This document shows, in pieces, positions 1 through 9,969 of a stretch of DNA of 64,000 nt (its first letter is position 1; every line of letters begins with the position of its first letter). Position numbers and translations under genes: made by a program. The notes under the pieces are model-generated. The model worked only from the letters and a program-made list of their open reading frames with translations, was not told where the DNA came from and did no database searches. Origin of the DNA: Naumovozyma dairenensis CBS 421 (Eukaryota; Ascomycota; Saccharomycetes; Saccharomycetales; Saccharomycetaceae); contig NC_016482.1 of NCBI RefSeq assembly GCF_000227115.2, forward strand, positions 620,001-684,000, read 5' to 3'.

Positions 1-66
1 ATTGTTTCCCTTTCCCACGAACACAGATCATATCTACAGAAAAGAGATTTCTTTATATATTTTAAT

Positions 67-1227
67 ATGTCTTCATTGAATCTAGCGGCATTGAATTCGT
101 CCACAACATCAGCATCGGAAATAAATGTCATCATCGATTCATTCATAGCAAAACTTAAAAGAAGGCAAATTCAAGGTTCATATGCCATTGCCTTAGAAAC
201 ATTACAACTATTGAAAAGATTCATATCAGCTGCACGTTGGTCTCATGTCAATGAATTAATTTCTCAAATTAGACATCTAGCCAATAGATTAGAAAAGGCA
301 CAACCAACTGCATTCAGTTGTGGTAACGTAATAAGAAGAATATTAGCCATATTAAGAGATGAAATAGAAGAAGACAATAACGAATCTTCCGCTTCTAATG
401 ACCCACAAAACGCAACTTCTTCCTCTTCCAGCACAGCTGAACCTTTAATATCATCAATGTTTAACCTTTTACAGAAACCAGAACAAAATTTAAACAATTC
501 ACAAACAAAGAAATATAAAACAAAGACAGATTTCCGTCAAGTTGCCATTCAAGGCATCAAAGATCTAATAGATGAAATTACAAACATTGACGAAGGTATC
601 CAACAAATTGCCATAGATTTAATTCATGATCATGAAATCTTATTAACTCCAACACCGGATTCCAAAACTGTACTCAAATTCTTAATCGCTGCAAGAGAAC
701 GTGGTAATAGAACATTTACAGTACTAGTAACAGAGGGATTCCCAACTAACACATCGAATGCTCATCAATTCGCTAAAACACTGGCTCAACATGATATCGA
801 AACTATAATTATCCCAGATAGTGCTGTATTTGCATTAATGTCTCGTGTAGGGAAAGTTATCATTGGTGCTAGAGCTGTTTTCATTAATGGTGGGTCAATT
901 TCTTCTACAGCCGGTGTTTCCTCTGTATGTGAATGTGCTAATGAATTTAAGACTCCCGTGTTTGCCGTAGCGGGTCTTTATAAATTATCACCATTGTATC
1001 CATTTGATCAAGAGAAATTCGTCGAGTTTGGTGGTTCACAACAAATTTTACCAAAGACTAGTCATAATAACGGTACGATGAGATTAGATACAATTAATCC
1101 AATTACTGATTATATACCACCTGAAAATATTAATATTTATATTACTAATATTGGGGGGTTTAATCCAAGTTTTATTTATAGAATCGCATGGGACAATTAT
1201 AAACAAGTTGACGTTCAATTAGAATAA
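67..1227 (+). CDS. GCD7: eIF2B beta subunit, translation initiation factor GEF
   Basis: Regulatory subunit of eIF2B, the cytosolic guanine nucleotide exchange factor that recharges eIF2 with GTP and is inhibited by phosphorylated eIF2. The 386-residue product is close to S. cerevisiae Gcd7 (about 381). The N-terminal helical part (AKLKRRQIQGSYAIALETLQ) and the C-terminal Rossmann-like part are both present: AIDLIHDHEILLTPTPDSKT, then VTEGFP, then the end GGFNPSFIYRIAWDNYKQ. A Ser/Asn-rich linker at about residues 115-160 is the variable part of the family. The beta paralogue was chosen over Gcn3 (alpha) and Gcd2 (delta) because of the linker and the C-terminal signature. The ATG is the first in frame; only 66 upstream bases are visible. 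It converges on SER1. Confidence 0.93.
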   Translation: MSSLNLAALNSSTTSASEINVIIDSFIAKLKRRQIQGSYAIALETLQLLKRFISAARWSHVNELISQIRHLANRLEKAQPTAFSCGNVIRRILAILRDEIEEDNNESSASNDPQNATSSSSSTAEPLISSMFNLLQKPEQNLNNSQTKKYKTKTDFRQVAIQGIKDLIDEITNIDEGIQQIAIDLIHDHEILLTPTPDSKTVLKFLIAARERGNRTFTVLVTEGFPTNTSNAHQFAKTLAQHDIETIIIPDSAVFALMSRVGKVIIGARAVFINGGSISSTAGVSSVCECANEFKTPVFAVAGLYKLSPLYPFDQEKFVEFGGSQQILPKTSHNNGTMRLDTINPITDYIPPENINIYITNIGGFNPSFIYRIAWDNYKQVDVQLE

Positions 1228-1963
1228 AAGTTATGAGGAAATCTGAATCATATGAGTACCTAATATCTAATACTAATAAATATACGAACATCGCATGAAG
1301 CATACACAATCTTTTCTTCCTTTTCTTTACTATTATTAACAATCAAATCATTCATTAGTTTATTAAATCACGTTAAAAGTTTGGTTTTGTATGCCCTGTG
1401 CCTCGCTCGGTTGAAATTTCCACCTCCATATTTCAATCTTGAGCTGGATGAAAAAAAATATTATATGATTACACATACATATATTATTATTTCAATGGGC
1501 TATATTGAAAAACTTCTTTGAGTACGAATGCATCGATAATTTCAAATTCCACGATGCACTTATTTGTAATTAGAACGTTTCACATCTTGTGTATATCATT
1601 TACCTCTCATTGTAAACCTTTGACTTGTTTCTTACAAAATGTAAACACTTATGTGCTATAGACATAAAATTCCTCTTGTGAATAAATATCTACGTAATAG
1701 TAACCTTCAAATTATGTACTGGATCTTTTTTTGAAGAGGAGAAAGACGGATACTTACAATTCAGCTTTCATAATGATTTAAGAAAAAAACTATATATAGA
1801 AATATTATTAATTCAGAATTTTGGTTTTAAAACAATAATAGTAATTCAATGGATTGATTGATGCGTTACAGAATGTTACATTAAAAAAAATATTGAGTAA
1901 ATTTGAGAAGTCCACTACAATTATAAGTATAGGCATGAATTGTTCTTTTTTTTTATATATTGT
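1228..1963. other. Convergent intergenic region GCD7/SER1
   Basis: AT-rich spacer between two converging genes. I see no gene or RNA in it; the short ATG-initiated frame near 1854 overlaps the SER1 3' end and has no family resemblance. Both transcripts probably terminate here. Confidence 0.6.
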
Positions 1964-3154
1964 TTATTGGTTTTCCACTGCAAAGTCTTTGATGAATTGT
2001 ACTAATTTTTCAACACTTGCCAACGTCAATGCATTATAAATGGAAGCTCTAAATCCACCAACTGAACGATGACCCTTTAATCCAGTTAATTTTCTTTCCG
2101 CAGCATCTTTCAAAAACTTTTCATCTAAACCTTCCTTTTTCAAGGTGAAAACAACATTCATTCTTGATCTTGCATTTGGCTTAACAGGTAAATTATAAAA
2201 ATTTGGATATGCATCTAATATATCATATAATATTTTAGCCTTTGCATCATTTTCCTTTTCTTGAGCTTCCACACCACCTTTCTTAATTAAATGTTCAAAG
2301 ACTAAATTCATAACATGTAAAGTGAAAATTGGGATAGTATTATAAGCAGAATTATTTTTCACAACAGTTGGATAATCAAATGCAATTGGTGTAACAGGAA
2401 TATCAAATTCATGTAATAAAGTATCATCAACTTTTTCGATATTTGTCAATATAGATTTCTTAATAATATATAGAGTTAAACCAGCTAACCCAATATTTTT
2501 TTGAGCACCTGCCATTATTACACCATATTTAGAAACATCAATCTTCCTAGATAAAATATCACTTGATAAATCAGCTACCAATTCAATATTTGGATCATCC
2601 ACTATACATTTAGGCAATTGATTCCATTCAATCCCATGAACAGTTTCATTCTCACAAAGATACACATAGGAGAATTTCTTCCCCTTAACACGATCTTCCC
2701 ATAATGATTCATCCGGGATATCCACAAATTTCCCCTCATCATTGAAATCCTTCGAATTGAAAATAATCTCACATGGGACATGTAATCTCTTTGCTTCTTG
2801 GAATGATTTCAATGACCAAGAACCAGTAACCAAATAACCAGCATTAGCAATTTGACCAGTTTTCCCGACGTAAGCAGCAGCCAAATTAGTAGCCAATGAG
2901 GAAAATCCAGTAGTACCACCACCTTGCATGAAGAAAACTTCATGAGTATCAGGGATATTCATTAATTCTTTCAAATTTTGTTTGGATGACTCAATGATTT
3001 GAGTGGCATCTTTGGATCTATGTGAAATTTCACCAATACCTAGACCTAAATTGTTATAATTTAATAGATCTTTAGCAGCTTGTTGAAGGACTTCTGTTGG
3101 TAATTGTGCTGGACCAGCACCGAAATGTGTTGGTTCTTCTCTTTCTAAGGACAT
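1964..3154 (-). CDS. SER1: Phosphoserine aminotransferase
   Basis: Cytosolic PLP enzyme that converts 3-phosphohydroxypyruvate and glutamate to phosphoserine and 2-oxoglutarate, the second step of serine synthesis from glycolysis. The 396 residues match the family length (395 in S. cerevisiae). The start (ERE.P.HFGAGPAQLPTEVLQ), the substrate loop GGGTTGFSSLA and the PLP site AGAQKNIGLAG are visible, with Lys at about residue 219 as the Schiff-base lysine. The C-terminus GHRSVGGFRASIYNAL is typical. No truncation or frameshift is seen. A Gcn4-like TGACTC lies about 180 bp upstream of the start, in keeping with amino-acid control of the family. Confidence 0.95.
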   Translation of the reverse strand: MSLEREEPTHFGAGPAQLPTEVLQQAAKDLLNYNNLGLGIGEISHRSKDATQIIESSKQNLKELMNIPDTHEVFFMQGGGTTGFSSLATNLAAAYVGKTGQIANAGYLVTGSWSLKSFQEAKRLHVPCEIIFNSKDFNDEGKFVDIPDESLWEDRVKGKKFSYVYLCENETVHGIEWNQLPKCIVDDPNIELVADLSSDILSRKIDVSKYGVIMAGAQKNIGLAGLTLYIIKKSILTNIEKVDDTLLHEFDIPVTPIAFDYPTVVKNNSAYNTIPIFTLHVMNLVFEHLIKKGGVEAQEKENDAKAKILYDILDAYPNFYNLPVKPNARSRMNVVFTLKKEGLDEKFLKDAAERKLTGLKGHRSVGGFRASIYNALTLASVEKLVQFIKDFAVENQ

Positions 3155-3332
3155 CAGGGTAGTTTCCGTTTGTCTGAATTAGTGATACTCTAGGGGTAAT
3201 GACAGTATTTGGAGAAAATATATTGACAAAGCTAGTTCAATTGTGTTTGTCCTTTAAATAAAAATATTGAAAAATAAACTACACTATGTACACTATTGTA
3301 CACTACATTATATACATATAGTACGTAGTGAG

Positions 3333-3338
3333 TGACTC
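3333..3338. promoter_or_regulatory. Gcn4-type site upstream of SER1
   Basis: TGACTC core about 180 bp upstream of the SER1 ATG. Gcn4 binds TGACTCA; the seventh base is C here. SER1 responds to general amino acid control in S. cerevisiae. The assignment is inference from motif and position. Confidence 0.4.
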
Positions 3339-3530
3339 CTCTGACAATTAACGTTCGCGTAATCATCATTGTTTTCTTCTTCGTCGCTAGTTGAGAAGAT
3401 GCCACGGCAGATTACAGTGAGGGATCTGGCGTGGCATTGTCATTACATTCTACGTACGTATTCTGTCATTATTTTTTTTGCTCACATATTGTGAATACAT
3501 GTGAAACAACTCAACTAAATAAACAACTAA

Positions 3531-3576
3531 CTCACTCACTCAAAGTCTCGGTGAGTGAGTGAGTGAGTGAGTGAGT
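3531..3576. repeat. Inverted tetranucleotide repeat (CTCA)n / (GTGA)n
   Basis: Three CTCA units face a run of about six GTGA units across a spacer of roughly 8-9 bases. The arms pair perfectly over 12 bp, so the block can form a hairpin. It lies in the divergent promoter region between SER1 and RPS30. The same tetranucleotide recurs upstream of HSL1 at 19639-19661. Confidence 0.8.
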
Positions 3577-3700
3577 AAAGGGCACACACTGACGCACTCA
3601 CTGACGCCGGCCACGCCGCGCTGTCATCATCATCATCAATATGGAAATTAAAGCAGACAAGGGGAGGGCGGTCCAGTTTTTATTGACTGTTTTCTTGTAC

Positions 3701-3730
3701 ACATCCGTGCATTTTAAACACCCACGCATT
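3701..3730 (+). promoter_or_regulatory. Tandem Rap1-like sites of the RPS30 promoter
   Basis: Two near-consensus Rap1 motifs in the same orientation, ACATCCGTGCATT at 3701 and ACACCCACGCATT at 3718, each about one base from the ribosomal-protein UAS consensus. They lie about 200 bp upstream of the RPS30 ATG. Paired Rap1 sites at this distance are the norm for yeast ribosomal protein genes. Confidence 0.65.
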
Positions 3731-3923
3731 GTTTTAAACTTTTGATTACTTTTTTGAAAGATAACATGATAACATGGTTTTCCCTGGCGGAGATTTCAAA
3801 TGGAATCCGGGTTACTGTTTTCTGTAATACAGTAGCTATATATCAAACGGAGTTGACAATAAGCCTATCACTAACACATCTTTTTGAGAGGTCCTAAAGA
3901 GGCAAACATTAAATTAGGTAAAA

Positions 3924-4607
<684 letters not shown>

Positions 4608-5202
4608 GTTTCTTATTGTTTTATAAAAAATTCAATATATCACAAAGACTAGAGCATCAAATCCTTATTATACAAGCAAATATATTTAAAGAAAAAATAG
4701 AATATAAAAATAAAAAAAAATAATAAACTGCACATATATCCGTCTTATTGTATGTACTATTATTATTCATGTTATCCATCCTATTCATGATATGATAACT
4801 CTTGTCAGTTATTTATGTCGGAACGACGTCAATGTATCTCTCACAGGTATATTCTATATTAAAGTTTACCTAGCCATTCAAGAAAGTAAAGTCAAAAGAA
4901 CCTAGAAGAAGAAAAAGTAAGATTAAGTCATCTCTGAATTTTTGATCTCTTTTTGGATGGAAATCGAACAGAAATGTTAAAACAGTTACTACGACTGGAT
5001 ATGTACGTATTACGATGACAACTAATAATATTTACTCAGGAAAACTTCGTATAAAAAGAAAATACAATAATAATATATTATGGGGAGCTTCTTTTTTCAG
5101 TTAAATATTAACGTTACCTCTTTCATAACACAATTCTTCAATTACATTTTATTTCTTTTAAATAATTACAAAGGAAAAGATAAAAAGTGATGATGATTTT
5201 GA
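4608..5202. other. Convergent intergenic region RPS30/LAS17
   Basis: AT-rich 3' flank shared by two converging genes. Nothing gene-like was seen. Confidence 0.55.
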
Positions 5203-7188
5203 TTACCAATCATCGCCGTGATCATCATCCGCACCACCAATCTTATTCTTCCTCTTATTTAACGCAGCAGCCAATGCATCAGCTAATGATCCACCAGCCC
5301 CACCACCTGATGGTCCGCCTGGTGGACCGCCAGGAGCAGCACCATTATTATTCATACTTGGTGTCTCACCTTTAGCTTCTTGTAATAAGACAGACGGTTT
5401 ATCTAATTGAGATTTATCTACTTTTTTCAATGCATTGATACCACCGGCTCCTCTAATAGAGGCTAATAATGCATCCCTACCTGGATCACCTGTGGCTTCA
5501 TTAATTGAAGATCCACCAGCACCTTCGGTTGTTGATGCAATTGGTATTGCTGGTGCTGGCGGCGGTGGTGGAGGAGCTGCAGCGTTTGATGTCGCATTTG
5601 TAAGGAACGAAGGTGGAGGTGGAGCAGGCATTCCTGCTGTTGGTGGAGGTAGCATACCAGGCCCTACATTACTAATATTATTGTTTGGGAATGGTGGAGC
5701 AACTGGAATTTGCTGGTTTCCTTGCGTATTAAACGTTGTCAAAGGTGGGGATGGTACGTTTGACTGATATGCTTGTTGTTGTACTGGTGGAGATAATGGC
5801 GGAATACCCATATTTACATTTGCATTTGCATTAGCGTTAGTATAGTTTGTATTTTGATTTTGGAATGGGAGTTGGTATCCCATTTGCAGTTGAGGTGATT
5901 GGCCTTGCTGCTGTGGGATTCTTGAAGCCCTTGGTGGTGGTGGAGGTGCTGGTCCTCTTCTTGCTGGCGGAGGTGGAGGTACAATCCTTGCTCCATTGGC
6001 ATTCATCTTAACACTGGCTGTATAATTTGGAGCGATAGGATTTGCAATACCCCCTTGGAAAGTTGTTGTAGTATGTCTATGTGGAGGAGGAGGAGGAGCT
6101 GGTCCACGTCTGGGAGGTGGTGCGGGTGGTCCACTGTGATTAAATCCTGTTTGTCTAGGCGGAAGTGGCATTGGACGAGATGCATTTTGGAACCCATTTT
6201 GACTAGGAGGTTGTGGTACAGGTCTATGCTGTTGCTGTTGTTGATTATAGAATGAATTATTCATAGGAGGTGGAGGTGGAGACTGTTGGTTGAAGAAGCC
6301 AACTGATGGTTGAGGAATTGGAATTGGGAATGGTGTAGAGCCAGCACTAAGTTGAGGGGCACCAGCTGGAACAGGAAATGGGAATGGATTATTCGATCCT
6401 CCAGGAGCTGGCGGTGAAGGTGCTTGGCCCTGTGGATGAGCAAATTGTTCAGGTAATGGTGGTACTTTATGCTTTGGATGAGCAGTAGTTTCAGGCGCTA
6501 CCGCGGCTGGAGTACTCTCATTTGTTGTAGGTCCTGAATTCCACTCGGATGTTGGTGCTGTGTACATCTCTTCTTCTTCGTCCTGTTCTATATCACTTTC
6601 TCCTGGAGTTGGTGCACTTGGCGGAGGAGGGGGTGGAGCTTTATTTTTTGTTATTGGAATTGGTTCCGCTTCCTGGTATTGATACCTTTGTCTCTGGTTA
6701 CCTATCAAAGCTTCACCTCTGGGGCCATGAACTACAGTTGATGCTTGTTCCTTTTTTATTTTCTTAGTCAAAGCAATTGCATTCTTGTTCATTAAAGTTT
6801 TTCTTGAAGCATATTTCTCACGTTTTTGTACTCTTTTCAAGAAATGTGCAGCTTCATGTATATCCACAAAGAGAAGTCCAGCAAAGCATTCTTCCAATTC
6901 AAAAGTATGGAAAAAAGTTCTATCTTGGTAATATTCAAAATTGACATATAATTCTTGATCCCAAAGGACACCTCTATGACCATTAATGTCGACTAATTTT
7001 AAGAAAAAAGTGTTTCCCACAGTATCATCTACTAAAGCGATTGCTCCTGATAGACCAGTATATTTCCATTCACTTTTGTCAGGGTATGCAATGTATAATC
7101 TTGCCACCGTTATGTCTATAATTTTATTAGAGGATTTCGGTAACGCTCTTTTTATTATATCTTTATCTTGAGAGTTTAAAACACCCAT
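5203..7188 (-). CDS. LAS17: WASP-family actin nucleation promoting factor
   Basis: Activator of the Arp2/3 complex at cortical actin patches during endocytosis. The 661 residues (S. cerevisiae about 633) show the WASP order. An N-terminal WH1 domain spans roughly residues 1-130 (MGVLNSQDKDIIKRALPKSS onward). A very long proline-rich middle has many PPPPP runs that would bind SH3 proteins and profilin. A WH2-like actin-binding segment (DALLASIRGAGGINALKKVD) is followed by an acidic tail ending DDDHGDDW, with the terminal Trp that contacts Arp2/3. The CpG-poor, repetitive proline codons create long shadow frames on the other strand. The gene is divergent from ECI1, with a 774-bp shared upstream region. 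Confidence 0.94.
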   Translation of the reverse strand: MGVLNSQDKDIIKRALPKSSNKIIDITVARLYIAYPDKSEWKYTGLSGAIALVDDTVGNTFFLKLVDINGHRGVLWDQELYVNFEYYQDRTFFHTFELEECFAGLLFVDIHEAAHFLKRVQKREKYASRKTLMNKNAIALTKKIKKEQASTVVHGPRGEALIGNQRQRYQYQEAEPIPITKNKAPPPPPPSAPTPGESDIEQDEEEEMYTAPTSEWNSGPTTNESTPAAVAPETTAHPKHKVPPLPEQFAHPQGQAPSPPAPGGSNNPFPFPVPAGAPQLSAGSTPFPIPIPQPSVGFFNQQSPPPPPMNNSFYNQQQQQHRPVPQPPSQNGFQNASRPMPLPPRQTGFNHSGPPAPPPRRGPAPPPPPHRHTTTTFQGGIANPIAPNYTASVKMNANGARIVPPPPPARRGPAPPPPPRASRIPQQQGQSPQLQMGYQLPFQNQNTNYTNANANANVNMGIPPLSPPVQQQAYQSNVPSPPLTTFNTQGNQQIPVAPPFPNNNISNVGPGMLPPPTAGMPAPPPPSFLTNATSNAAAPPPPPPAPAIPIASTTEGAGGSSINEATGDPGRDALLASIRGAGGINALKKVDKSQLDKPSVLLQEAKGETPSMNNNGAAPGGPPGGPSGGGAGGSLADALAAALNKRKNKIGGADDDHGDDW

Positions 7189-7962
7189 TATGATAAACTA
7201 TCAAATTGTATTTTCCTTTGGCGTTCCCTTGTTTTGAGTCTTTAAGCGTGAAAGGGTTTAGCTATTCATTGTTGAGGCACTCATTCTTCTACATGTAATT
7301 GTACTGTAAGGACATTTTTTTAAAAATTCAATATACATGGATTACCCTCTAAGTAAGTACTATTTTATTTTGTAAAGGGCCCCTTTTCGGGAAATACAAT
7401 CACGTGCCAGAAAATTGGCAAAGTAAGAAGGCCCAATTTTGATTATAACAAAGGTTACTATTAACTATATTAATGAACATGATAACAATGTAATGTGCTT
7501 TCCATGATTTTATTTTTTTGATGTAGTGAATGAACAAAATATTCAACTTAGTAATTATGACAGGGTACTGCCTAGTTTTAGAAAATATTCTATAGCTTAC
7601 GTAGTTGTTTGCATTAAAATAGAGCGCTGCAATCATAATAAGGGGGGTACGCTTATGATTTATGAGACAGAATAGTTGTAAGAATGATTTCTTGAAGTAT
7701 ACACTATTCAAAAACTGTATATTTCTCTGTTTCTTTATATCATGTAGAGTAATAGTTTACTTTTGATCTACTTTCTAAAATGTTCGGGAATAAACATATT
7801 AGGTCCGTCCAAACTCCGAGAAGATGGGGGGAGACGGCTACAGCTATGCAGAGTTATATATAAGATAATATAATCGTAAAGATTGGAAAGTTGGAGAACA
7901 TACAAAGGATTATACCTTTCTCTCACTAAGTACCGCAAGTATAATCAAAGAAGAAAATCATC
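7189..7962. other. Divergent promoter region LAS17/ECI1
   Basis: Holds the upstream regions of both genes. The one recognisable element is an oleate response element at 7785-7807. A CACGTG core lies at 7402. The open frame at 7400-7711 on the minus strand has no recognisable protein character. Confidence 0.6.
7785..7807 (+). promoter_or_regulatory. Oleate response element (Oaf1/Pip2 site)
   Basis: The sequence fits CGG-N3-TNA-N(8-12)-CCG exactly: CGG at 7785, T at 7791, A at 7793, an 11-base gap, then CCG at 7805-7807. It lies about 156 bp upstream of ECI1. In S. cerevisiae this element binds the Oaf1-Pip2 zinc-cluster heterodimer and induces peroxisomal beta-oxidation genes on oleate. Confidence 0.8.
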
Positions 7963-8799
7963 ATGGAAGAGAAAAGAGTTATTTATAGGATTGAAGGTCC
8001 AGTTTTTATCATCACGTTGAACGATCCAAGACATTTAAATTCATTGACATTCGATGATTTCGTAGAAATTGCTCTTCTATTAGAAAAGGCAGATAATGAC
8101 CCCAAAATATTCATTACTGCGTTACAAAGTACTGCTGATTTCTTTTCTTCTGGTGGAAAATTTAGTACTGTTTTAGATTCAAGGCCAGCAAATGATAACG
8201 AAATCAATGGAGCATCAAAAGTTTCTCAGATGATTGGTGTAATCTCTTCACCCAACGTTTTTGTTGCGGACACCTTCAGGAAACATAGAAAATTGTTAGT
8301 TTGTTGTTTGAATGGTCCAGCTGTTGGCCTCAGTGCCTGTTTGGTTATGTTATGTGATATAGTTTATTGCAAGAATGATTCTGTTTATTTACTTTTCCCT
8401 TTCACAAATTTAGGTTTCAGTGCCGAAGTGGGGAGTTCAGTCACATTAGCGAAAAAAATTGGAATAAATAAAACGAACGAACATTTAATTTTCAGTAAAC
8501 CTTTAACATATGAGGATTTAAAGGGGAAAGTTCTTAATTATAACTACGTAATGAAGGATACTGATGAATTTAACAAAAAAGTAGTTCTTGATTTACAGAA
8601 AAAGTTGAAAGGTACGAATATTTCATTAAATAATTTGAAAGCGATGAAAACTCAAATTCGGGACAATTCTGGATATGGAACCAGCCTTCTTCAATCACAA
8701 GCTTTAGAAACCATGGCAACATTCCCATTTTGGATGGAAGGTGAACCTTTTAAAAGGTTCCAACAAATGCAAAAGAAGGAAAGAAAACATAAACTATAA
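7963..8799 (+). CDS. ECI1: Peroxisomal delta3,delta2-enoyl-CoA isomerase
   Basis: Crotonase-fold enzyme that moves 3-enoyl-CoA double bonds to the 2-position so that unsaturated fatty acids can enter peroxisomal beta-oxidation. The 278 residues match Eci1 (280). The oxyanion-hole and CoA region CCLNGPAVGLSA is present. Glu at about residue 155 (in SAEVGSS) aligns with the catalytic Glu of Eci1. The C-terminus KKERKHKL ends in HKL, a type 1 peroxisomal targeting signal like the HRL of Eci1. The similarity fits Eci1 better than its paralogue Dci1, and the retained Glu argues for an active isomerase. A complete oleate response element lies upstream. Confidence 0.9.
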   Translation: MEEKRVIYRIEGPVFIITLNDPRHLNSLTFDDFVEIALLLEKADNDPKIFITALQSTADFFSSGGKFSTVLDSRPANDNEINGASKVSQMIGVISSPNVFVADTFRKHRKLLVCCLNGPAVGLSACLVMLCDIVYCKNDSVYLLFPFTNLGFSAEVGSSVTLAKKIGINKTNEHLIFSKPLTYEDLKGKVLNYNYVMKDTDEFNKKVVLDLQKKLKGTNISLNNLKAMKTQIRDNSGYGTSLLQSQALETMATFPFWMEGEPFKRFQQMQKKERKHKL

Positions 8800-9969
8800 C
8801 TGGGCTGGATATGCAATCTTTTTTCCGAAATGGTTTTAATTTTTATTCATTACATTTACTCTTTATAATATATATTCTCACCCTTCTAACAGAGAACATT
8901 GCCCATAGCGATATTCTTGTTACTTTGATTATAGACTAAGCGAAAATTTTTTATAAGACCAGGCAAGACCAAGTTTTCACATTCATTTTTTTTGGGATTA
9001 TTATATTGTCTATCTACCACTTTGAATATAAGTAGTGTCGTTGTTTTTTCTTGAAATCAAAGGGTACGCAGAAAGCAGCAGAAGCAGCAGCCCTTAATTT
9101 ATTTGCCGCCAACGCTATCGAGGAATTCCGGGGGGTTTTCTTTGGCGACTGCACCGAAGGGAAACAGAGGAAACACCGCGGGCGTTAATAACTTCTTCCC
9201 TCTTTAGTGTTTTTACTTTTTGAACCATCTTCTCCCACCTGTTGGTGTTACCCGGGGTACTGGAGTTGTGTTGACTTGGCAGAAACTGTTGTGCGCTCGT
9301 TCGTTCGCCATGAAAGCGGGAAATGCACAGAAAAAAAGAAAATACTCCACCGTTTTTTTTATTTGTTTTCTTTGCCTTTGTCCGGAAATTGTCAGCCGCT
9401 TACTTCATCTACTAATCACATTTTAAAGTCGAATAAAATTTCACGGCCGATTTAAAACGGCGTCCCCCTGCGAAGCCTTCTCCGGCCAAGGATCGGCTCT
9501 TCCCGGTTCGGAGGAAGGAATTTTTGTCTCTCCGTTTTTTTCTCGAAAGGAAAAAAAGTGGTCCCCTACGCAAGTTTCCCTGCGGTCGGGCTTATGTATC
9601 CTTCATTATTATCTCTCTTTTGGTCTTCGACCTTCTCCGTCCTCATTTCTCGATACTCTGCTTACGATTCCCAATTCCCAATTCCCAATTTCCTTTCAAC
9701 TCGTCCGGTTTCATCTCCTTTTAAAGACAAGTTTCCTATCGTTGGCTTCGAGCCTGGGCAGGAATACCTGCCTACCATTAAAAATACATGTTTTACTTTT
9801 TGTTGTCAGATCTGTCTCTTCAATTAGAACTCCAGAACAGAGTACAGTTTGAGAAATAAGAAGCCGAAACCAATAAAAAATATATATAGGAAAATTAATT
9901 ACTAATAACTCATTGAATAACACTAAGTACGAAGCCAGTGGCAAAACGAAGACAATACAAAACAAAACA
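8800..9969. other. Upstream region of the zinc-cluster gene
   Basis: Contains the ECI1 3' flank and a long promoter for the YLR278C-type regulator. The part from about 9060 to 9720 is more GC-rich than its surroundings. A Reb1-type TTACCCG is at 9248, a triple TTCCCAA tandem repeat lies around 9669-9692, and a perfect 6+4+6 palindrome is at 9757-9772. The overlapping short frames at 9207-9827 look like chance. Confidence 0.55.
9248..9254 (+). promoter_or_regulatory. Reb1-type site
   Basis: TTACCCG followed by G matches the Reb1 core that sets nucleosome-free regions in yeast promoters. It lies about 720 bp upstream of the zinc-cluster gene. The call is by motif only. Confidence 0.4.

Noticed and set aside
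5435..5767. Gly/Ala-rich plus-strand frame within LAS17
   Set aside because: It is the reverse reading of proline repeats (CCA/GGT) in LAS17.
8818..8850. TTTCCGAAA followed by A/T-rich DNA as a centromere CDEIII
   Set aside because: The flanking bases do not fit the CDEIII consensus, and there is no CDEI plus AT-rich core at the proper distance.
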